From the NCBI GenBank assembly GCA_949300335.1, contig CASGDV010000075.1, positions 23,291 to 87,290 of the forward strand: a stretch of DNA of 64,000 nucleotides, given 5' to 3'. Source of the DNA: an uncultured Bacteroidales bacterium. GTDB taxonomy: Bacteria > Bacteroidota > Bacteroidia > Bacteroidales > UBA932. The number at the start of each line of letters is the position of its first letter. Position 1 is the first letter of the stretch. A program made the translations under genes and the position numbers. The notes beneath the pieces were generated by a model, which was given only the letters and a program-made list of their open reading frames with translations, did not search any database and was not told where the DNA came from. Positions 32,451-42,740 of this stretch are shown here, one piece after another.

Positions 32451-35102
32451 ATGGAAATTCCAGCAAAGTACAATCCTTCCGAGACGGAAGACAAATGGTA
32501 TGCCTATTGGCTTGACAATAAGTTTTTTCATTCCGAACCAGATAATCGCGAACCATATACAGTCGTTATACCTCCGCCAAACGTTACGGGTATACTTCAT
32601 ATGGGACATGTCCTGAACAATACATTGAATGACGTTCTTGTAAGGAAAGCGCGCATGGACGGTAAAAACGCGTGCTGGGTGCCGGGTACGGACCATGCTT
32701 CCATCGCTACAGAGAGCAAAGTAGTTGCAAAGCTGAAGGCTGAAGGCATAAACAAGGAAGACATCACGAGGGAAGAATTTCTCAAATATGCCTGGGAGTG
32801 GAAGGAAAAGCACGGAGGCATAATACTCAGCCAGCTCAGGAAGTTGGGGGCTTCATGTGACTGGGACAGGACGAAATTCACCATGGATCCGGATTTGAGC
32901 GATGCCGTTATAAACACTTTCGTCTATTTTTACAGGAAAGGATACATTTACAGGGGAGTCAGGATGGTGAACTGGGATCCTGCCGGACTGACGGCCGTGA
33001 GTGACGAAGAGGTTATACACAGGGATACGGTCAGCAAGTTCTACCATCTGAGATATTTTGTTTCCGACGGTAACGGGAAGCCTACCGACAAGTATATAGT
33101 TGTTGCGACGACTCGTCCGGAGACAATCATGGCAGATGCTGCCGTATGTATAAATCCTGCTGATGAACGGTATCATTGGCTCAAAGGTAGAAAGGTTCTT
33201 ATTCCATTGATTAACAAGGAAATACCTATAATAGAAGATTCTTATGTCGAAATGGAATTCGGTACGGGATGCCTCAAGGTTACTCCGGCACACGATGTAA
33301 ATGACTATGAGATAGGAATGAGGCATAATCTTCCCGTTACGGACATTATCGACGACCATGGACGGTTGAACGGGAAAGCCGTGATACTGGTAGGCGAGGA
33401 CAGGTTCGAAGCGAGGAAAAAAATTGAAAAGATGCTGGAGGATGCGGGAAACCTGGAGAAGGTGGAAGATTATACATCGCCTGTAGGTTATTCCGAAAGG
33501 ACGAACGCGGTTATAGAACCTAAACTTTCCATGCAGTGGTTCCTGAAGATGGACTCTCTTGCCAAGGATGCGTTGGAGTCTGTAGAAAGCGGCAAGGTCA
33601 AGCTCATTCCTGACAAGTACCGGAATACTTACCGGCATTGGATGGAAAACGTGCGTGACTGGTGTATCTCGCGTCAGTTGTGGTGGGGGCAGAGAATACC
33701 TGCATATTACCTGCCGGACGGAAGGTATGTAGTTGCCGAAAGTGCAGAAAAGGCATTGGAGGAAGCCAGAGTTCTTGATCCGGCCTTGAACATGTCCGAC
33801 CTGAAACAGGACGAGGATGTTCTTGATACGTGGTTCTCTTCTTGGCTGTGGCCGATTTCCGTATTCGATACGGCAAAGGCCGGCCATCCTGAACGCGAGC
33901 CGAACAGGGATCTCGCTTACTATTATCCTACCAACGATCTTGTGACAGGACCAGATATCCTGTTCTTCTGGGTTGCAAGGATGATAATGGCAGGAAACGA
34001 GTTCATGAATGATGTTCCTTTCAGAAACGTATATCTTACCGGAATTGTGCGTGACAAACTTGGACGCAAGATGTCCAAGACTTTGGGAAATTCGCCTGAT
34101 CCGCTTGACCTGATAGCCAAATACGGTGCAGATGCGGTAAGGCTCGGAATGTTGCTGTGCAGTTCTGCCGGGAATGACATCCTGTATGATGATGCCCAGG
34201 TGGAGCAGGGACGCAACTTCTGCAACAAGATATGGAATGCCTTCCGGCTGGTGACAGGATGGAAAGTTGATGACAATTCCAATCAGCCGCAGCCTTCCGC
34301 CGTTGCTGTCAAATGGTTTGCTGACAGATTGAGCCAGACCGTGGAAACGGTGGAAGACCATTTTTCCAAATTCAGGATTTCCGATGCATTGATGTGTACC
34401 TACAAACTGTTCTGGGATGATTTCTGTGCATGGTATCTTGAAATTGTCAAGCCTGCTTACGGAGCCGCCATGGACAGGAAGACATATGATGCAACGCTTT
34501 CGTATTTCGAAGCCCTTCTCAAGATGATACATCCTGTCATGCCGTTCATTACGGAGGAACTCTGGCAGTCAATGGCAGAAAGGGGCAATGGTGCTACAAT
34601 CATGTTCGAACCGTTCCCGAAATCTTCAGGTTTCGATGCCGGTCTCATATCCCGTTTTGAAACCGCCTTCGGTGCAATTGCAGGTATACGCAGCATCCGC
34701 CAGCAGAAGAATGTTTCGCTGCGCGAACACCTTACCGTATATGTGAAAGGTAATTTTCCCGATGATGTTATTCCTGTCGTAGAGAAGATGGCCAACTGCA
34801 ATGTTGTACCGGCAGACAGTTTCGAAGGGCTTTCCGGTATTTCCTTTATGGTCGGTACATATGAAATGATGGTTTCCATGACCGGACTCATAGATGTTGC
34901 AGAAGAAATTTCGAAACTCGAGGCGGCATTGGAGTATCAGGAAAAATTCCTTGCATCCGTGAGGAAAAAGCTATCCAATGAGAAATTCGTTTCCGGTGCA
35001 CCGGAGAATGTCGTAGCCGTAGAGAGGAAAAAGGAAGCCGATTCGCTTTCCAAGATAGAGAGTATCAAGGCTTCATTGGAGTCACTGAAAAAGAACGCCT
35101 GA
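32451..35102 (+). CDS. valS: Valyl-tRNA synthetase
   Basis: 883-residue class I aminoacyl-tRNA synthetase charging tRNA-Val. HIGH motif as [16 protein letters not shown] (residues about 43-58), editing domain with [22 protein letters not shown] motif as [15 protein letters not shown] (about residues 538-552), anticodon-binding helical domain, and the C-terminal ValS coiled coil ([38 protein letters not shown]). Full length. A 559-codon open frame runs antisense to it but is only the shadow of this gene. Confidence 0.97.
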   Translation: MEIPAKYNPSETEDKWYAYWLDNKFFHSEPDNREPYTVVIPPPNVTGILHMGHVLNNTLNDVLVRKARMDGKNACWVPGTDHASIATESKVVAKLKAEGINKEDITREEFLKYAWEWKEKHGGIILSQLRKLGASCDWDRTKFTMDPDLSDAVINTFVYFYRKGYIYRGVRMVNWDPAGLTAVSDEEVIHRDTVSKFYHLRYFVSDGNGKPTDKYIVVATTRPETIMADAAVCINPADERYHWLKGRKVLIPLINKEIPIIEDSYVEMEFGTGCLKVTPAHDVNDYEIGMRHNLPVTDIIDDHGRLNGKAVILVGEDRFEARKKIEKMLEDAGNLEKVEDYTSPVGYSERTNAVIEPKLSMQWFLKMDSLAKDALESVESGKVKLIPDKYRNTYRHWMENVRDWCISRQLWWGQRIPAYYLPDGRYVVAESAEKALEEARVLDPALNMSDLKQDEDVLDTWFSSWLWPISVFDTAKAGHPEREPNRDLAYYYPTNDLVTGPDILFFWVARMIMAGNEFMNDVPFRNVYLTGIVRDKLGRKMSKTLGNSPDPLDLIAKYGADAVRLGMLLCSSAGNDILYDDAQVEQGRNFCNKIWNAFRLVTGWKVDDNSNQPQPSAVAVKWFADRLSQTVETVEDHFSKFRISDALMCTYKLFWDDFCAWYLEIVKPAYGAAMDRKTYDATLSYFEALLKMIHPVMPFITEELWQSMAERGNGATIMFEPFPKSSGFDAGLISRFETAFGAIAGIRSIRQQKNVSLREHLTVYVKGNFPDDVIPVVEKMANCNVVPADSFEGLSGISFMVGTYEMMVSMTGLIDVAEEISKLEAALEYQEKFLASVRKKLSNEKFVSGAPENVVAVERKKEADSLSKIESIKASLESLKKNA

Positions 35103-35113
35103 ATTTTCAAGTC

Positions 35114-35524
35114 ATGATGAAATCGGAATTATATCTTGATGTCCGGTATTATGAAACCGATCAGATGGGGATAGTACACCATTCCAATTATATTAGGTTT
35201 TTTGAATGCGGACGCTCGGCAATGCTCAAGGAATACGGACTGCCGATAGAGAAAATAGAGGAGGCCGGTGTTGTACTGCCGGTAGTTTCAGTCGAATGTC
35301 ATTACAAGTATTCGGCAAGGATGGGAGATACCCTGAGGATAGTCACTAGAATTGAAAAGGTCCCGATGGCGAAAATGGTCATAAAAAGTGATATATTCAA
35401 CCAGAACGGCCAGCTTGTATGTGACGGAGTCGTGACACTCGGTTTCCTTGATGCAGAGACAAGGCATCCGGTAAGATGCCCGGAATCTCTGGCTGAACTG
35501 ATAGAAAAGCATATTAACGATTAA
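35114..35524 (+). CDS. YbgC/FadM-type acyl-CoA thioesterase (hotdog fold)
   Basis: 136-residue hotdog thioesterase. Catalytic motif YYETDQMGIVHHSNYIRFFECGRSAML near the N terminus, with the Asp of DxMGIVHH as active-site residue, and HYKYSARMGDTLRIVTRIEKV in the middle. It hydrolyses acyl-CoA or acyl-ACP. Eleven bases after valS and 12 before tatA, so part of the valS-tatA-ABC-F-rlmB run. Confidence 0.93.
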   Translation: MMKSELYLDVRYYETDQMGIVHHSNYIRFFECGRSAMLKEYGLPIEKIEEAGVVLPVVSVECHYKYSARMGDTLRIVTRIEKVPMAKMVIKSDIFNQNGQLVCDGVVTLGFLDAETRHPVRCPESLAELIEKHIND

Positions 35525-35536
35525 CGCATAATAGTT

Positions 35537-35707
35537 ATGATCAGTTTTCCATTATTTATAGGCGGCTGGGAAATTGCTGCGATTATTCTGGTGTTGTTGG
35601 TGCTGGTAGGCGGGAAAAAAATACCCGAACTGATGTCAGGTCTTGGCAAAGGTATCAAGAATTTCAAGAAAGGCATGAAGGAAGGGGAAGAAGATGATGC
35701 TAAATGA
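35537..35707 (+). CDS. tatA: Twin-arginine translocase protein TatA/TatE
   Basis: 56-residue TatA-family protein. Translation from ATG 35537 gives a short N terminus, a single membrane helix (WEIAAIILVLLVLVGGKK), then the amphipathic helix that marks TatA (IPELMSGLGKGIKNFKKGM), and an acidic tail (KEGEEDDAK). It forms the pore of the twin-arginine export system for folded proteins. Short even for TatA. Its stop codon overlaps the ABC-F start as ATGA. No tatC is present in the window. Confidence 0.92.
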   Translation: MISFPLFIGGWEIAAIILVLLVLVGGKKIPELMSGLGKGIKNFKKGMKEGEEDDAK

Positions 35708-37632
35708 TTTCAATTAACGGACTTACTGTAGCTTATGGTGGCTTCACCCTTCTGAATGATATCAATTTCCATATCAGTGAAAATGACAAGATAGGACTGG
35801 TGGGGAAAAATGGAGCCGGAAAGTCTACTGTTTTGAAACTGATCTGCGGGGAGCAGACGCCGACTGCCGGAAGAGTGGTTGTTCCTGCCGGTGTCAAGAT
35901 AGGATACCTTCCGCAGATAATGAAGCACAATAGAGGCAGGAGCGTCATAGACGAGGCGATGACTGCCTTCAGGGAGTTGTATGCGCTTGAAGATGAACTT
36001 GAAAGGATTACCGAAGAACTTTCTGCCAGGGACGATTATGAATCCGAAGCTTATGGAAAACTGATTGTCCGGATGAATGACATCAATGACAGGCTTTCAT
36101 TCGCCAAATCCGAATCTCCGTCTGCCATGGCGGAGAAAACGCTGACAGGGCTGGGATTCAGATATGAAGAGCTGGACAGACCAACCGAGACTTTCAGCCA
36201 GGGATGGAATATGCGTATAGAGCTCGCCAAGATACTGCTGTCGAAGCCTGATGTTCTGCTTCTGGATGAGCCGACCAACCATCTGGACATAGAATCGATA
36301 GAATGGCTGGAGAAATATCTTCAGGCATATAACGGTTCTCTGGTGCTGATTTCCCACGACAGGAAATTTCTGGACAACATCACCAACAGGACAGTGGAGA
36401 TAATGTTGGGAAGAATTCATGATTACAAGGTGCCCTACAGCAAGTATCTTGAACTCAGGAAGGAAAGGATAGCCCAGCAGAAAGCTGCATATGACAACCA
36501 GCAGAGAATGATTGAAAAGACGGAAGAGTTTATAGAGCGTTTCCGTTACAAGCCGACCAAATCCAATCAGGTCCAGTCGCGCGTCAAGCAGTTGCAGAAA
36601 CTGGAAAGGATAGAGGTCGATGTGGAAGACAAGTCTGCGCTCGTTGTAAAGTTTCCTCCAGCCCCCCGCTCAGGAGATGTCGTTTTCAAAGCTGTGGACA
36701 TTTCGGTTGGCTATGGCCCGAAAACGGTTTTCAGCAATGCTGACATTGAGGTCAGGCGTGGAGAGAAAGTAGCCCTCGTCGGACGCAACGGAGAGGGTAA
36801 GACGACTTTGATGAGAGTCATAATGGGGGAGTTGGAACCCTTTAAAGGCGAAGCCAGGACAGGCTATAATGTAAATATAGGGTATTATGCACAGAATCAG
36901 GAAGATATTCTTGACAAGGAAGACACAGTTTTCGATACTCTGGACCGTGTGGCAGTAGGTGACATACGTACGAAACTGAGAGATATTCTGGCAGCATTCC
37001 TGTTCCGCGGAGAAGATATAGACAAGAAAGTAGCAGTATTGAGCGGAGGCGAACGTGCAAGGCTTGCCATGGCCAAACTGATTCTCAAACCCTATAACCT
37101 ACTTGCTCTTGACGAGCCTACTAACCACATGGACATCCGTTCCAAGGATATTCTCAAACAGGCTTTGAAATCATATGACGGAACATTGATTGTAGTGTCA
37201 CATGACAGGGATTTTCTGGACGGGCTTGTGGACAAGATATATGAATTCAGGGACGGTAAGGTCCGAGAACATCTTGGGGGAGTCGCCGAGTTTCTTGAAA
37301 GGAGGAGAATAGAGAATCTGAATGAACTTGAAAGGCATGCCGTAAAGGAACCGGCTGTTTCAGAAGTTCAGGAAAAGAAATCGGAATCAAAAAGCGAATA
37401 TCTCAACAGGAAATTCGTTTCAAAAGAAGAGAAAAAAGCCAGGAACAGGATAAGCTGGCTTGAAAAGGAGATTTCCTCCCTCGAGTCCGATATGAAGGAA
37501 CTGGAACATAAATTGTCGGAAAATTCAGGGGAATATGATGTTATGGAACTTACCAGAGAGTACCTTGAGAAGAAAAGGGAACTCGATTCAAAGACGGACG
37601 AATGGGTAAAACTGTCGGAAACATACATGTAA
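35704..37632 (+). CDS. ABC-F family ATPase
   Basis: 642-residue soluble protein with two ABC domains and no membrane part: Walker A GLVGKNGAGKST and ALVGRNGEGKTT, Walker B VLLLDEPTNHLD and LLALDEPTNHMD, second signature VLSGGERARLAMAKL; the first signature is the variant FSQGWNMRIELAKIL. Linker between domains (residues about 240-310) with the ABC-F interdomain pattern QQKAAYDNQQRMIEKTEEFIERFRYKPTKSNQVQSR, and a C-terminal coiled coil (residues 560-640, SRISWLEKEISSLESDMKELEHKL-like). ABC-F proteins act on the ribosome E site in translation control; the C-terminal coiled coil is Uup-like. Resistance function is not indicated by the linker. Confidence 0.93.
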   Translation: MISINGLTVAYGGFTLLNDINFHISENDKIGLVGKNGAGKSTVLKLICGEQTPTAGRVVVPAGVKIGYLPQIMKHNRGRSVIDEAMTAFRELYALEDELERITEELSARDDYESEAYGKLIVRMNDINDRLSFAKSESPSAMAEKTLTGLGFRYEELDRPTETFSQGWNMRIELAKILLSKPDVLLLDEPTNHLDIESIEWLEKYLQAYNGSLVLISHDRKFLDNITNRTVEIMLGRIHDYKVPYSKYLELRKERIAQQKAAYDNQQRMIEKTEEFIERFRYKPTKSNQVQSRVKQLQKLERIEVDVEDKSALVVKFPPAPRSGDVVFKAVDISVGYGPKTVFSNADIEVRRGEKVALVGRNGEGKTTLMRVIMGELEPFKGEARTGYNVNIGYYAQNQEDILDKEDTVFDTLDRVAVGDIRTKLRDILAAFLFRGEDIDKKVAVLSGGERARLAMAKLILKPYNLLALDEPTNHMDIRSKDILKQALKSYDGTLIVVSHDRDFLDGLVDKIYEFRDGKVREHLGGVAEFLERRRIENLNELERHAVKEPAVSEVQEKKSESKSEYLNRKFVSKEEKKARNRISWLEKEISSLESDMKELEHKLSENSGEYDVMELTREYLEKKRELDSKTDEWVKLSETYM

Positions 37633-37656
37633 ACATAATAATTCAGCATATTGGAA

Positions 37657-38397
37657 ATGGAAGAAAAGAAGCTACAGTACCTGTACGGAATGCATCCCGT
37701 GATGGAAGCACTGAAATCAGGCAGACGATTTGAAAAGGTCCTTCTGAAACAGGGACTTGAGGGACAACAGTTCAGGGAACTCATGGATATTCTCAATAAT
37801 GACAGCATTCCTTTCCAGTTCGTTCCTGCGGAACGTCTGAACAGGATGGTAAGGGGAGTGCATCAGGGAGTCGTAGCATGCCTTTCGTCCATTGATTATG
37901 TGGATTTGGAAGAAATGGTGAACAATGCCCTTTCCGGAAGTGACAATCCTATTATTCTCATACTGGACGGAGTGAGTGATGTCCGTAATCTGGGGGCAGT
38001 GGCAAGGAGCCTTGAATGTGCCGGAGGGCAAGGCATAATAGTACCGGCGAAAGGAGGTGCCGCCATCAATGCAGATGCACTGAAGGCATCGGCAGGCGCT
38101 TTATTCAGAATTGACACATGCAAGGTCCCGAATCTCCGTCTGGCCGTATATTATCTGAAACAGAACGGTTTCAAAATAATAGCCGCAACCGAGAAGACCG
38201 ACCACCTTATCTATGATGTAGACATGAAAGGTCCTTGTGCGATTGTCATGGGGTCTGAGGGAAAGGGAGTGTCAAAGACAATGCTGGATATGGCAGATGA
38301 AAAAGCCGCCATTCCTCTGAAGGGTGAAATTTCCTCCCTGAATGTATCGGTAGCCGCATCCGTAATCCTCTTTGAAGCTGTGAGACAAAGATTGTAG
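37657..38397 (+). CDS. rlmB: 23S rRNA (guanosine-2'-O)-methyltransferase RlmB
   Basis: 246-residue SpoU/TrmH-family methyltransferase. N-terminal substrate-binding domain (YLYGMHPVMEALKSGRRFEKVLLKQ), catalytic knot domain with motif 1 ILDGVSDVRNLGAVARSLECAG, motif 2 AIVMGSEGKGVS and motif 3 IPLKGEISSLNVSVAASVILFEAVRQ. It should methylate G2251 (E. coli numbering) of 23S rRNA. ATG at 37657 chosen over an in-frame TTG two codons earlier. 24 bases after the ABC-F gene. Confidence 0.93.
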   Translation: MEEKKLQYLYGMHPVMEALKSGRRFEKVLLKQGLEGQQFRELMDILNNDSIPFQFVPAERLNRMVRGVHQGVVACLSSIDYVDLEEMVNNALSGSDNPIILILDGVSDVRNLGAVARSLECAGGQGIIVPAKGGAAINADALKASAGALFRIDTCKVPNLRLAVYYLKQNGFKIIAATEKTDHLIYDVDMKGPCAIVMGSEGKGVSKTMLDMADEKAAIPLKGEISSLNVSVAASVILFEAVRQRL

Positions 38398-38401
38398 AGT
38401 T

Positions 38402-39493
38402 ATGTTCATTCTTGATTCACACTGCGATACGCCTTCCCAGATAAGACGTCTGAGAGATCTCAGACTTGACAATTCCAGAGGCCAGGTAGATTTCCCGAAA
38501 ATGAAGAGAGGGGGAGTTGATGCCGCGTTTTTCGCGATTTATACGCCGGCTTCATTTTCTTCCGATATGGCTACTGTGCATGCTCTGGACCTGATTGCAG
38601 GAGTGTATGATACACTTGATCTCAGCCGTGACTCGGCGGCAATCGCATTGACTCCGGGAGATGCACTGCTCAATAAGTATAAAGGTCTGATTTCCGTATT
38701 TCTCGGAATGGAGAACGGTTCTCCCATACAGATGTCACTTTCTCTTCTGAGGCAATTTTACAGACTTGGGATAAGGTATATGACATTATGCCATTCTTCC
38801 AGCAACAATATATGCGACTCGTGTGCGTCGGAGATACCATATTGGAATGGTCTCAGCCCTTTCGGAAAAGAAGTGGTGGGACAGATGAACGAACTGGGTA
38901 TGATTATCGACGTTTCGCATATTTCGGATGCTTCATTCTTTGATGTCATGAAGTATTCAGAAGCACCGGTAGTCGCAACTCATTCATGCTGCAGGGCGCT
39001 TGCACAGCATCCGAGGAATCTTACGGATGAAATGCTCAGGGCCATAGCGGATAAAGGGGGAGTGGCGCAGATCAATTTCTATCCGGTTTTCCTGGATAAC
39101 GGTTTCGCCGTAACTTTGGAGGAATCCGGAATTTCCGGCAAAGGTGAGGAAATCGAAGCCGAATTCATTGCCGATCCTGCAAATCCGCAGAAAAGGGCTG
39201 CGTGGGATGCCGTATATGATGAACTGAATTCGTTGCCGAGACCTTCATATAAAAGAATTGTCGACCATATAGACCATGCTGTTAATGTTGCCGGTATAGA
39301 ACATGTCGGAATCGGTTCTGATTTTGACGGTATTGCAGTGACTCCAGACGGACTTGACGACATTTCACATATAGGAATCATTTTCGATGAAATGAAATCC
39401 CGCGGATATTCATGGGACGATATAGAAAAGGTAGCCGGAAAGAATTTTTTGCGTACAATGTCGGACGTACAGTCGTTAACAAAAATGTTATAA
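38402..39493 (+). CDS. Membrane dipeptidase (peptidase family M19)
   Basis: 363-residue renal-dipeptidase-like metallopeptidase. Zinc ligand motif DSHCDTP at the N terminus (residues 4-10), bridging Glu region VFLGMENGSPI, then IDVSHISDASFFDV and ATHSCCRALAQHPRNLTDEMLRAIADKGG, and HVGIGSDFDG near the C terminus. It cleaves dipeptides, including D-amino-acid-containing ones. No signal peptide, so probably cytoplasmic. Four bases after rlmB. Convergent with cinA across a 35-base AT-rich gap. Confidence 0.93.
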   Translation: MFILDSHCDTPSQIRRLRDLRLDNSRGQVDFPKMKRGGVDAAFFAIYTPASFSSDMATVHALDLIAGVYDTLDLSRDSAAIALTPGDALLNKYKGLISVFLGMENGSPIQMSLSLLRQFYRLGIRYMTLCHSSSNNICDSCASEIPYWNGLSPFGKEVVGQMNELGMIIDVSHISDASFFDVMKYSEAPVVATHSCCRALAQHPRNLTDEMLRAIADKGGVAQINFYPVFLDNGFAVTLEESGISGKGEEIEAEFIADPANPQKRAAWDAVYDELNSLPRPSYKRIVDHIDHAVNVAGIEHVGIGSDFDGIAVTPDGLDDISHIGIIFDEMKSRGYSWDDIEKVAGKNFLRTMSDVQSLTKML

Positions 39494-39528
39494 ATAATAA
39501 CTTTTTTGTTAAATTAGTTTATTGATAA

Positions 39529-40800
39529 TTATTTATCGTTTATTATACATAGCCTCAGCATATTGAGGGCATTCGCCGAGAACCTTTCGGTATTTCTCTT
39601 CCTGTCGCTGCTGAAAACGAATTTTCGGGCATATGTTCCGTGGGGACCCGATACGCCTATCCAGACTGTTCCTGCCGGATTTTCCTCAGTACCGCCTCCC
39701 GGACCTGCAATTCCGGTAGTTGACACCGAGTAGTCAGATCCCGTGAGCAGTCTGACGCCTTCCGCCATTTTTTCTGCGCATTCCATGCTGACGACCCCAT
39801 GTCTTTCCACAACTTCATCGGGAACTCCCAGTACCTTGGTCTTTATGTCCGTCGCATACGATACTACTGAACCTTTGAAGTATGCCGATGCACCTGGGAT
39901 GGATGTTATCAATGCCGCTACGTTTCCGCCGGTACATGACTCCGCCGTACTTACTGTCAGTCCTTTCTCCAAGAGCAATTTTCCGAGGACATTCTGAAGG
40001 TTGTCGTCTTCTTCCGAATATACAAGATCCCCCAGCATCGGTTTCAGTTTTTCAAATTCTTCCGATATCCTGCGTTCTTCTTCCTCCTTTTTACCTCCAT
40101 AGATTGAAAGCCTCAGACGTACGCCTGTGGACATGTTCGGAAGGTATGCAAGATGGATGTCGTCCGGAAGTGCATCTTCCCATTGAGAAATCATTTTTGC
40201 CAGAGCGGATTCCGCCATTCCGAAGGTCATGAGGGTCTTGTGGTATATGTCTGTGAGGGCGCAGTGTTTTCTGATGTCGGCAACAACTTCATCCATTGCA
40301 CCCATTGCTTCGAAAGGAACTCCCGGGAGTGAATAAAGGGTACATCTGTGGCCGAATCCGGAATTTTCATCGAAACGGAATATCATTATCGGAGCCGTAC
40401 CCAACCGGTTCGGAATAACTTCACATGTATCAGGTACCATGGCCTGGGCCCTGTTTATGTCCAGAACCTCGAGACCTCTCGCATGTAGAATCTCATGGAT
40501 AATTGAGAGCTGTTCCTTGTTTTCTGTAAATGAAGTACATCCGGAAAGATCAGCCAAGGCCTTTTTGGTAATGTCATCCTTGGTCGGACCGAGGCCTCCG
40601 GTAGTTATCACTATGTCATTTTTCCGGAGTTCTTCCCCGATATTTTCTATTATTTCATCGTGAAGGTCTCCGATTGAAAGTATTCTTGTACACCTGATGC
40701 CGTTGTCACCCAGGATTGCTGATATTCTGGCGGAGTTCGTATCGACTATCTGGCCTATCAGGATTTCGTCACCTATGGTGCATATCGATGCAGTAGTCAT
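39529..40800 (-). CDS. cinA: CinA-family protein (nicotinamide-nucleotide amidase / ADP-ribose pyrophosphatase type)
   Basis: 423-residue CinA. N-terminal MoCF/COG1058 domain (ASICTIGDEILIGQIVDTNSARISAIL, TTGGLGPTKDDITKKALADLSG, PGVPFEAMGAMDEVVADI), linker, and C-terminal amidase domain (STAESCTGGNVAALITSIPGASAYFKGSVVSYA, STTGIAGPGGGTEENPAGTVWIGVSGP) that converts NMN to nicotinate mononucleotide in the pyridine nucleotide cycle. Full length. Adjacent pyrD ends one base upstream, so the two are probably one transcript. Confidence 0.93.
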   Translation of the reverse strand: MTTASICTIGDEILIGQIVDTNSARISAILGDNGIRCTRILSIGDLHDEIIENIGEELRKNDIVITTGGLGPTKDDITKKALADLSGCTSFTENKEQLSIIHEILHARGLEVLDINRAQAMVPDTCEVIPNRLGTAPIMIFRFDENSGFGHRCTLYSLPGVPFEAMGAMDEVVADIRKHCALTDIYHKTLMTFGMAESALAKMISQWEDALPDDIHLAYLPNMSTGVRLRLSIYGGKKEEEERRISEEFEKLKPMLGDLVYSEEDDNLQNVLGKLLLEKGLTVSTAESCTGGNVAALITSIPGASAYFKGSVVSYATDIKTKVLGVPDEVVERHGVVSMECAEKMAEGVRLLTGSDYSVSTTGIAGPGGGTEENPAGTVWIGVSGPHGTYARKFVFSSDRKRNTERFSANALNMLRLCIINDK

Positions 40801-40801
40801 G

Positions 40802-41836
40802 CTATGATCTTTTTGAAAGGAATCTGTTTATCTTCTTGACAAGTGAAGGACCTTCATAAATGAAGCCTGTGTATATTTCAATAAGGGAAGCTCCGGCATC
40901 AAGCATCTCCGCAGCCTGTTCCGGAGACATGATTCCGCCGACTCCGATGACAGGAAGATTTCCTCCGGTCTTTCCGCTGATATATTTCACTAGTTCCAGA
41001 TTCTTCCTGTACAGAGGTGCTCCCGACATACCTCCGTTTCCGATATTGCCGATTTCCTTTTCATCGATGGTAAGTCCGTCCCTTGACCTGGTAGTGTTTC
41101 CTGCCACGATTCCGTCTATACCGGACATCATTGCATAGTCAAGTATGTCATCGAGCTGCTGGTGGGGTATGTCGGGAGATACCTTGAGGAGGATCGGCCG
41201 GTATTCGTCAAAATACATTCTGAGATCCAGAAGTTTGTCTGTTATATCGGAAAGATATGAAACGTCCTGAAGCTCGGACAGGCCTACAACATTCGGGCAG
41301 GATATGTTTATGACAAACATGTCTACAAAGTCATACAGAAGTGCGAAAGCTGATTCATAATCTTTGGACGCCTCTTCGTTCAGACTGGTCGAATTCTTTG
41401 ATATGTTTGCCGCTACGATAGTCTCGGGGCGGTTCCTTTTGAGATTTTCAACAGCATGCTTTACACCCTTGTTGTTGATTCCCATACGGTTGATAATAGC
41501 CTTGTCCTGGGGGATACGGAAGAGTCTGGGCTTGGGATTCCCGTCCTGTGGCCTGGGAGTCAGGGAGCCTATTTCCACAAACCCGAATCCGAAATCAGCC
41601 ATATCATTGTAATATTCTCCGTTTTTGTCCAGACCTCCGGCAAGTCCGACGGGGTTTTTGAAGGTCAGTCCGAAGAGTTCCTTTGCCAATGATGGGGATT
41701 CGCATCTGAACATCAACCTTTTTATCCTTTTGGCAAAAGGTACTGCGCGAAGGGCTTTCAGCATCAGGAATGTGATATTATGTGCAGTTTCCGGATTCAA
41801 TCTGAAAAGAACCGGACGAATGAGCTGTTTGTACAT
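40802..41836 (-). CDS. pyrD: Dihydroorotate dehydrogenase (quinone), class 2
   Basis: 344-residue class-2 DHODH, oxidising dihydroorotate to orotate with FMN and passing electrons to membrane quinone. N-terminal amphipathic helix typical of class 2 (LIRPVLFRLNPETAHNITFLMLKAL), then FKNPVGLAGGLDKNGEYYN, GFVEIGSLTPRPQDGNPKPRLFR, INRMGINNKG, INISCPNVVGL with the catalytic Ser region, LKVSPDIP, GNTT, and GVGGIMSPEQAAEMLDAGASLIEIYTGFIY. The Ser rather than Cys base and the N-terminal helix separate it from class 1. Confidence 0.95.
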   Translation of the reverse strand: MYKQLIRPVLFRLNPETAHNITFLMLKALRAVPFAKRIKRLMFRCESPSLAKELFGLTFKNPVGLAGGLDKNGEYYNDMADFGFGFVEIGSLTPRPQDGNPKPRLFRIPQDKAIINRMGINNKGVKHAVENLKRNRPETIVAANISKNSTSLNEEASKDYESAFALLYDFVDMFVINISCPNVVGLSELQDVSYLSDITDKLLDLRMYFDEYRPILLKVSPDIPHQQLDDILDYAMMSGIDGIVAGNTTRSRDGLTIDEKEIGNIGNGGMSGAPLYRKNLELVKYISGKTGGNLPVIGVGGIMSPEQAAEMLDAGASLIEIYTGFIYEGPSLVKKINRFLSKRS

Positions 41837-41910
41837 GAGTTATCCCAATTAATGTTCGGCCTGCAAACTTACGAAATATTTGCAAGACTAAGAAACTGTT
41901 CAAACAACTT

Positions 41911-42363
41911 CTAAAGTTCCTGATACGAATTGTCATCATAGAGTACGATTACCCTGACAGCCTTTCTCTGCCGTTCAGGATTTTCATATTTACGTACAAC
42001 TGCAGGCTGCCGTGCAGATTCTTCATTCCCGGAGACTTTGTCGGTTCCGGTATTGCTGTTTCCTATAATTTTTTCGGCGTCATCAGTCAGTGTCTGCGGA
42101 GCAAACAAGTCTGCGGTACCGTCATTAGAGCCGACATTGGTGGACTGTTGTTGGGACTTGTACATCTTTCCGGTGCCTGTAAGCAGCCACTCTATATTCA
42201 GCTCAGGAAATGACTTCATAACTCCGACAATAAAGTCGTATCCCGGATTGTTCCTTCCGGCAATGATATGCGATATGCTGGCGCGTGCTACGTTGATCTT
42301 GTCTGCAAATTGCGCCTGTGTGATATTTTCTGCTGCCAAAAACTGCTGTAACCTGATATTCAT
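41911..42363 (-). CDS. XRE-family helix-turn-helix regulator
   Basis: 150-residue transcription factor. N-terminal HTH_3 domain (residues 1-60): LQQFLAAENITQAQFADKINVARASISHIIAGRNNPGYDFIVGVMKSFPELNIEWLLTGTGKMY, with the recognition helix around ARASISHIIAGR. The C-terminal half is polar and low in complexity with no peptidase or ligand domain, ending in RKAVRVIVLYDDNSYQEL. A second in-frame Met at 42375 is possible; the lower start fits a -7 box at 42384-42391. Two related inverted repeats with GAATCA half-sites upstream suggest autoregulation. Neighbour on the other side is pyrD, same strand but 74 bases away. Confidence 0.85.
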   Translation of the reverse strand: MNIRLQQFLAAENITQAQFADKINVARASISHIIAGRNNPGYDFIVGVMKSFPELNIEWLLTGTGKMYKSQQQSTNVGSNDGTADLFAPQTLTDDAEKIIGNSNTGTDKVSGNEESARQPAVVRKYENPERQRKAVRVIVLYDDNSYQEL

Positions 42364-42369
42364 ATTTGG

Positions 42370-42430
42370 AATCATTTGATTTACAAATGTAATAAAAATA
42401 TTAATAGCAAATGTGAATCAAATGGATTCA
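42370..42430. promoter_or_regulatory. Paired operator-like repeats overlapping the XRE promoter
   Basis: AATCA-TT-TGATT (42370-42381) and TGAATC-AAATG-GATTCA (42414-42430) share GAATCA half-sites, 44 bases apart. Between them a minus-strand TACATTTG (-7 box, 42384-42391) lies within TTACA-AA-TGTAA. Binding by the XRE protein is inferred. Confidence 0.5.
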
Positions 42431-42740
42431 ATTTTGTAAACAAAGAGGGGAGAGCTTGTTTAGAGCTTATATTATTACTTTAGATTAATTATATAAAATA
42501 TTGGAAATAACTAATTTATATTAACTATACAAATGTGTTTGATGAATTTTAAGTGTTATAGCGGCCAGTAATGTCGTATTTTCTGGACAGTTTACTTAAA
42601 TATTTGTTCAATAACTTTAAATAAATATTATAAATATCTGAATTTAAATAAATTAACGATTTAAAATCGGTTCATAAGTTTTTCTTATTACAGAAATGTA
42701 AACGCACTCTTGAAAGGTGAAATTCGGTTGATTTTGTTTG

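Noticed and set aside
32853-34532. Long 559-codon open frame on the minus strand opposite valS
   Set aside because: The plus strand encodes a complete, highly conserved valyl-tRNA synthetase; the antisense frame shows no domain, no promoter and codon-shadow composition.
35704-37632. ABC-F gene as an antibiotic-resistance factor
   Set aside because: The linker between the two ATPase domains and the C-terminal coiled coil look like housekeeping Uup-type proteins; no resistance signature can be claimed.
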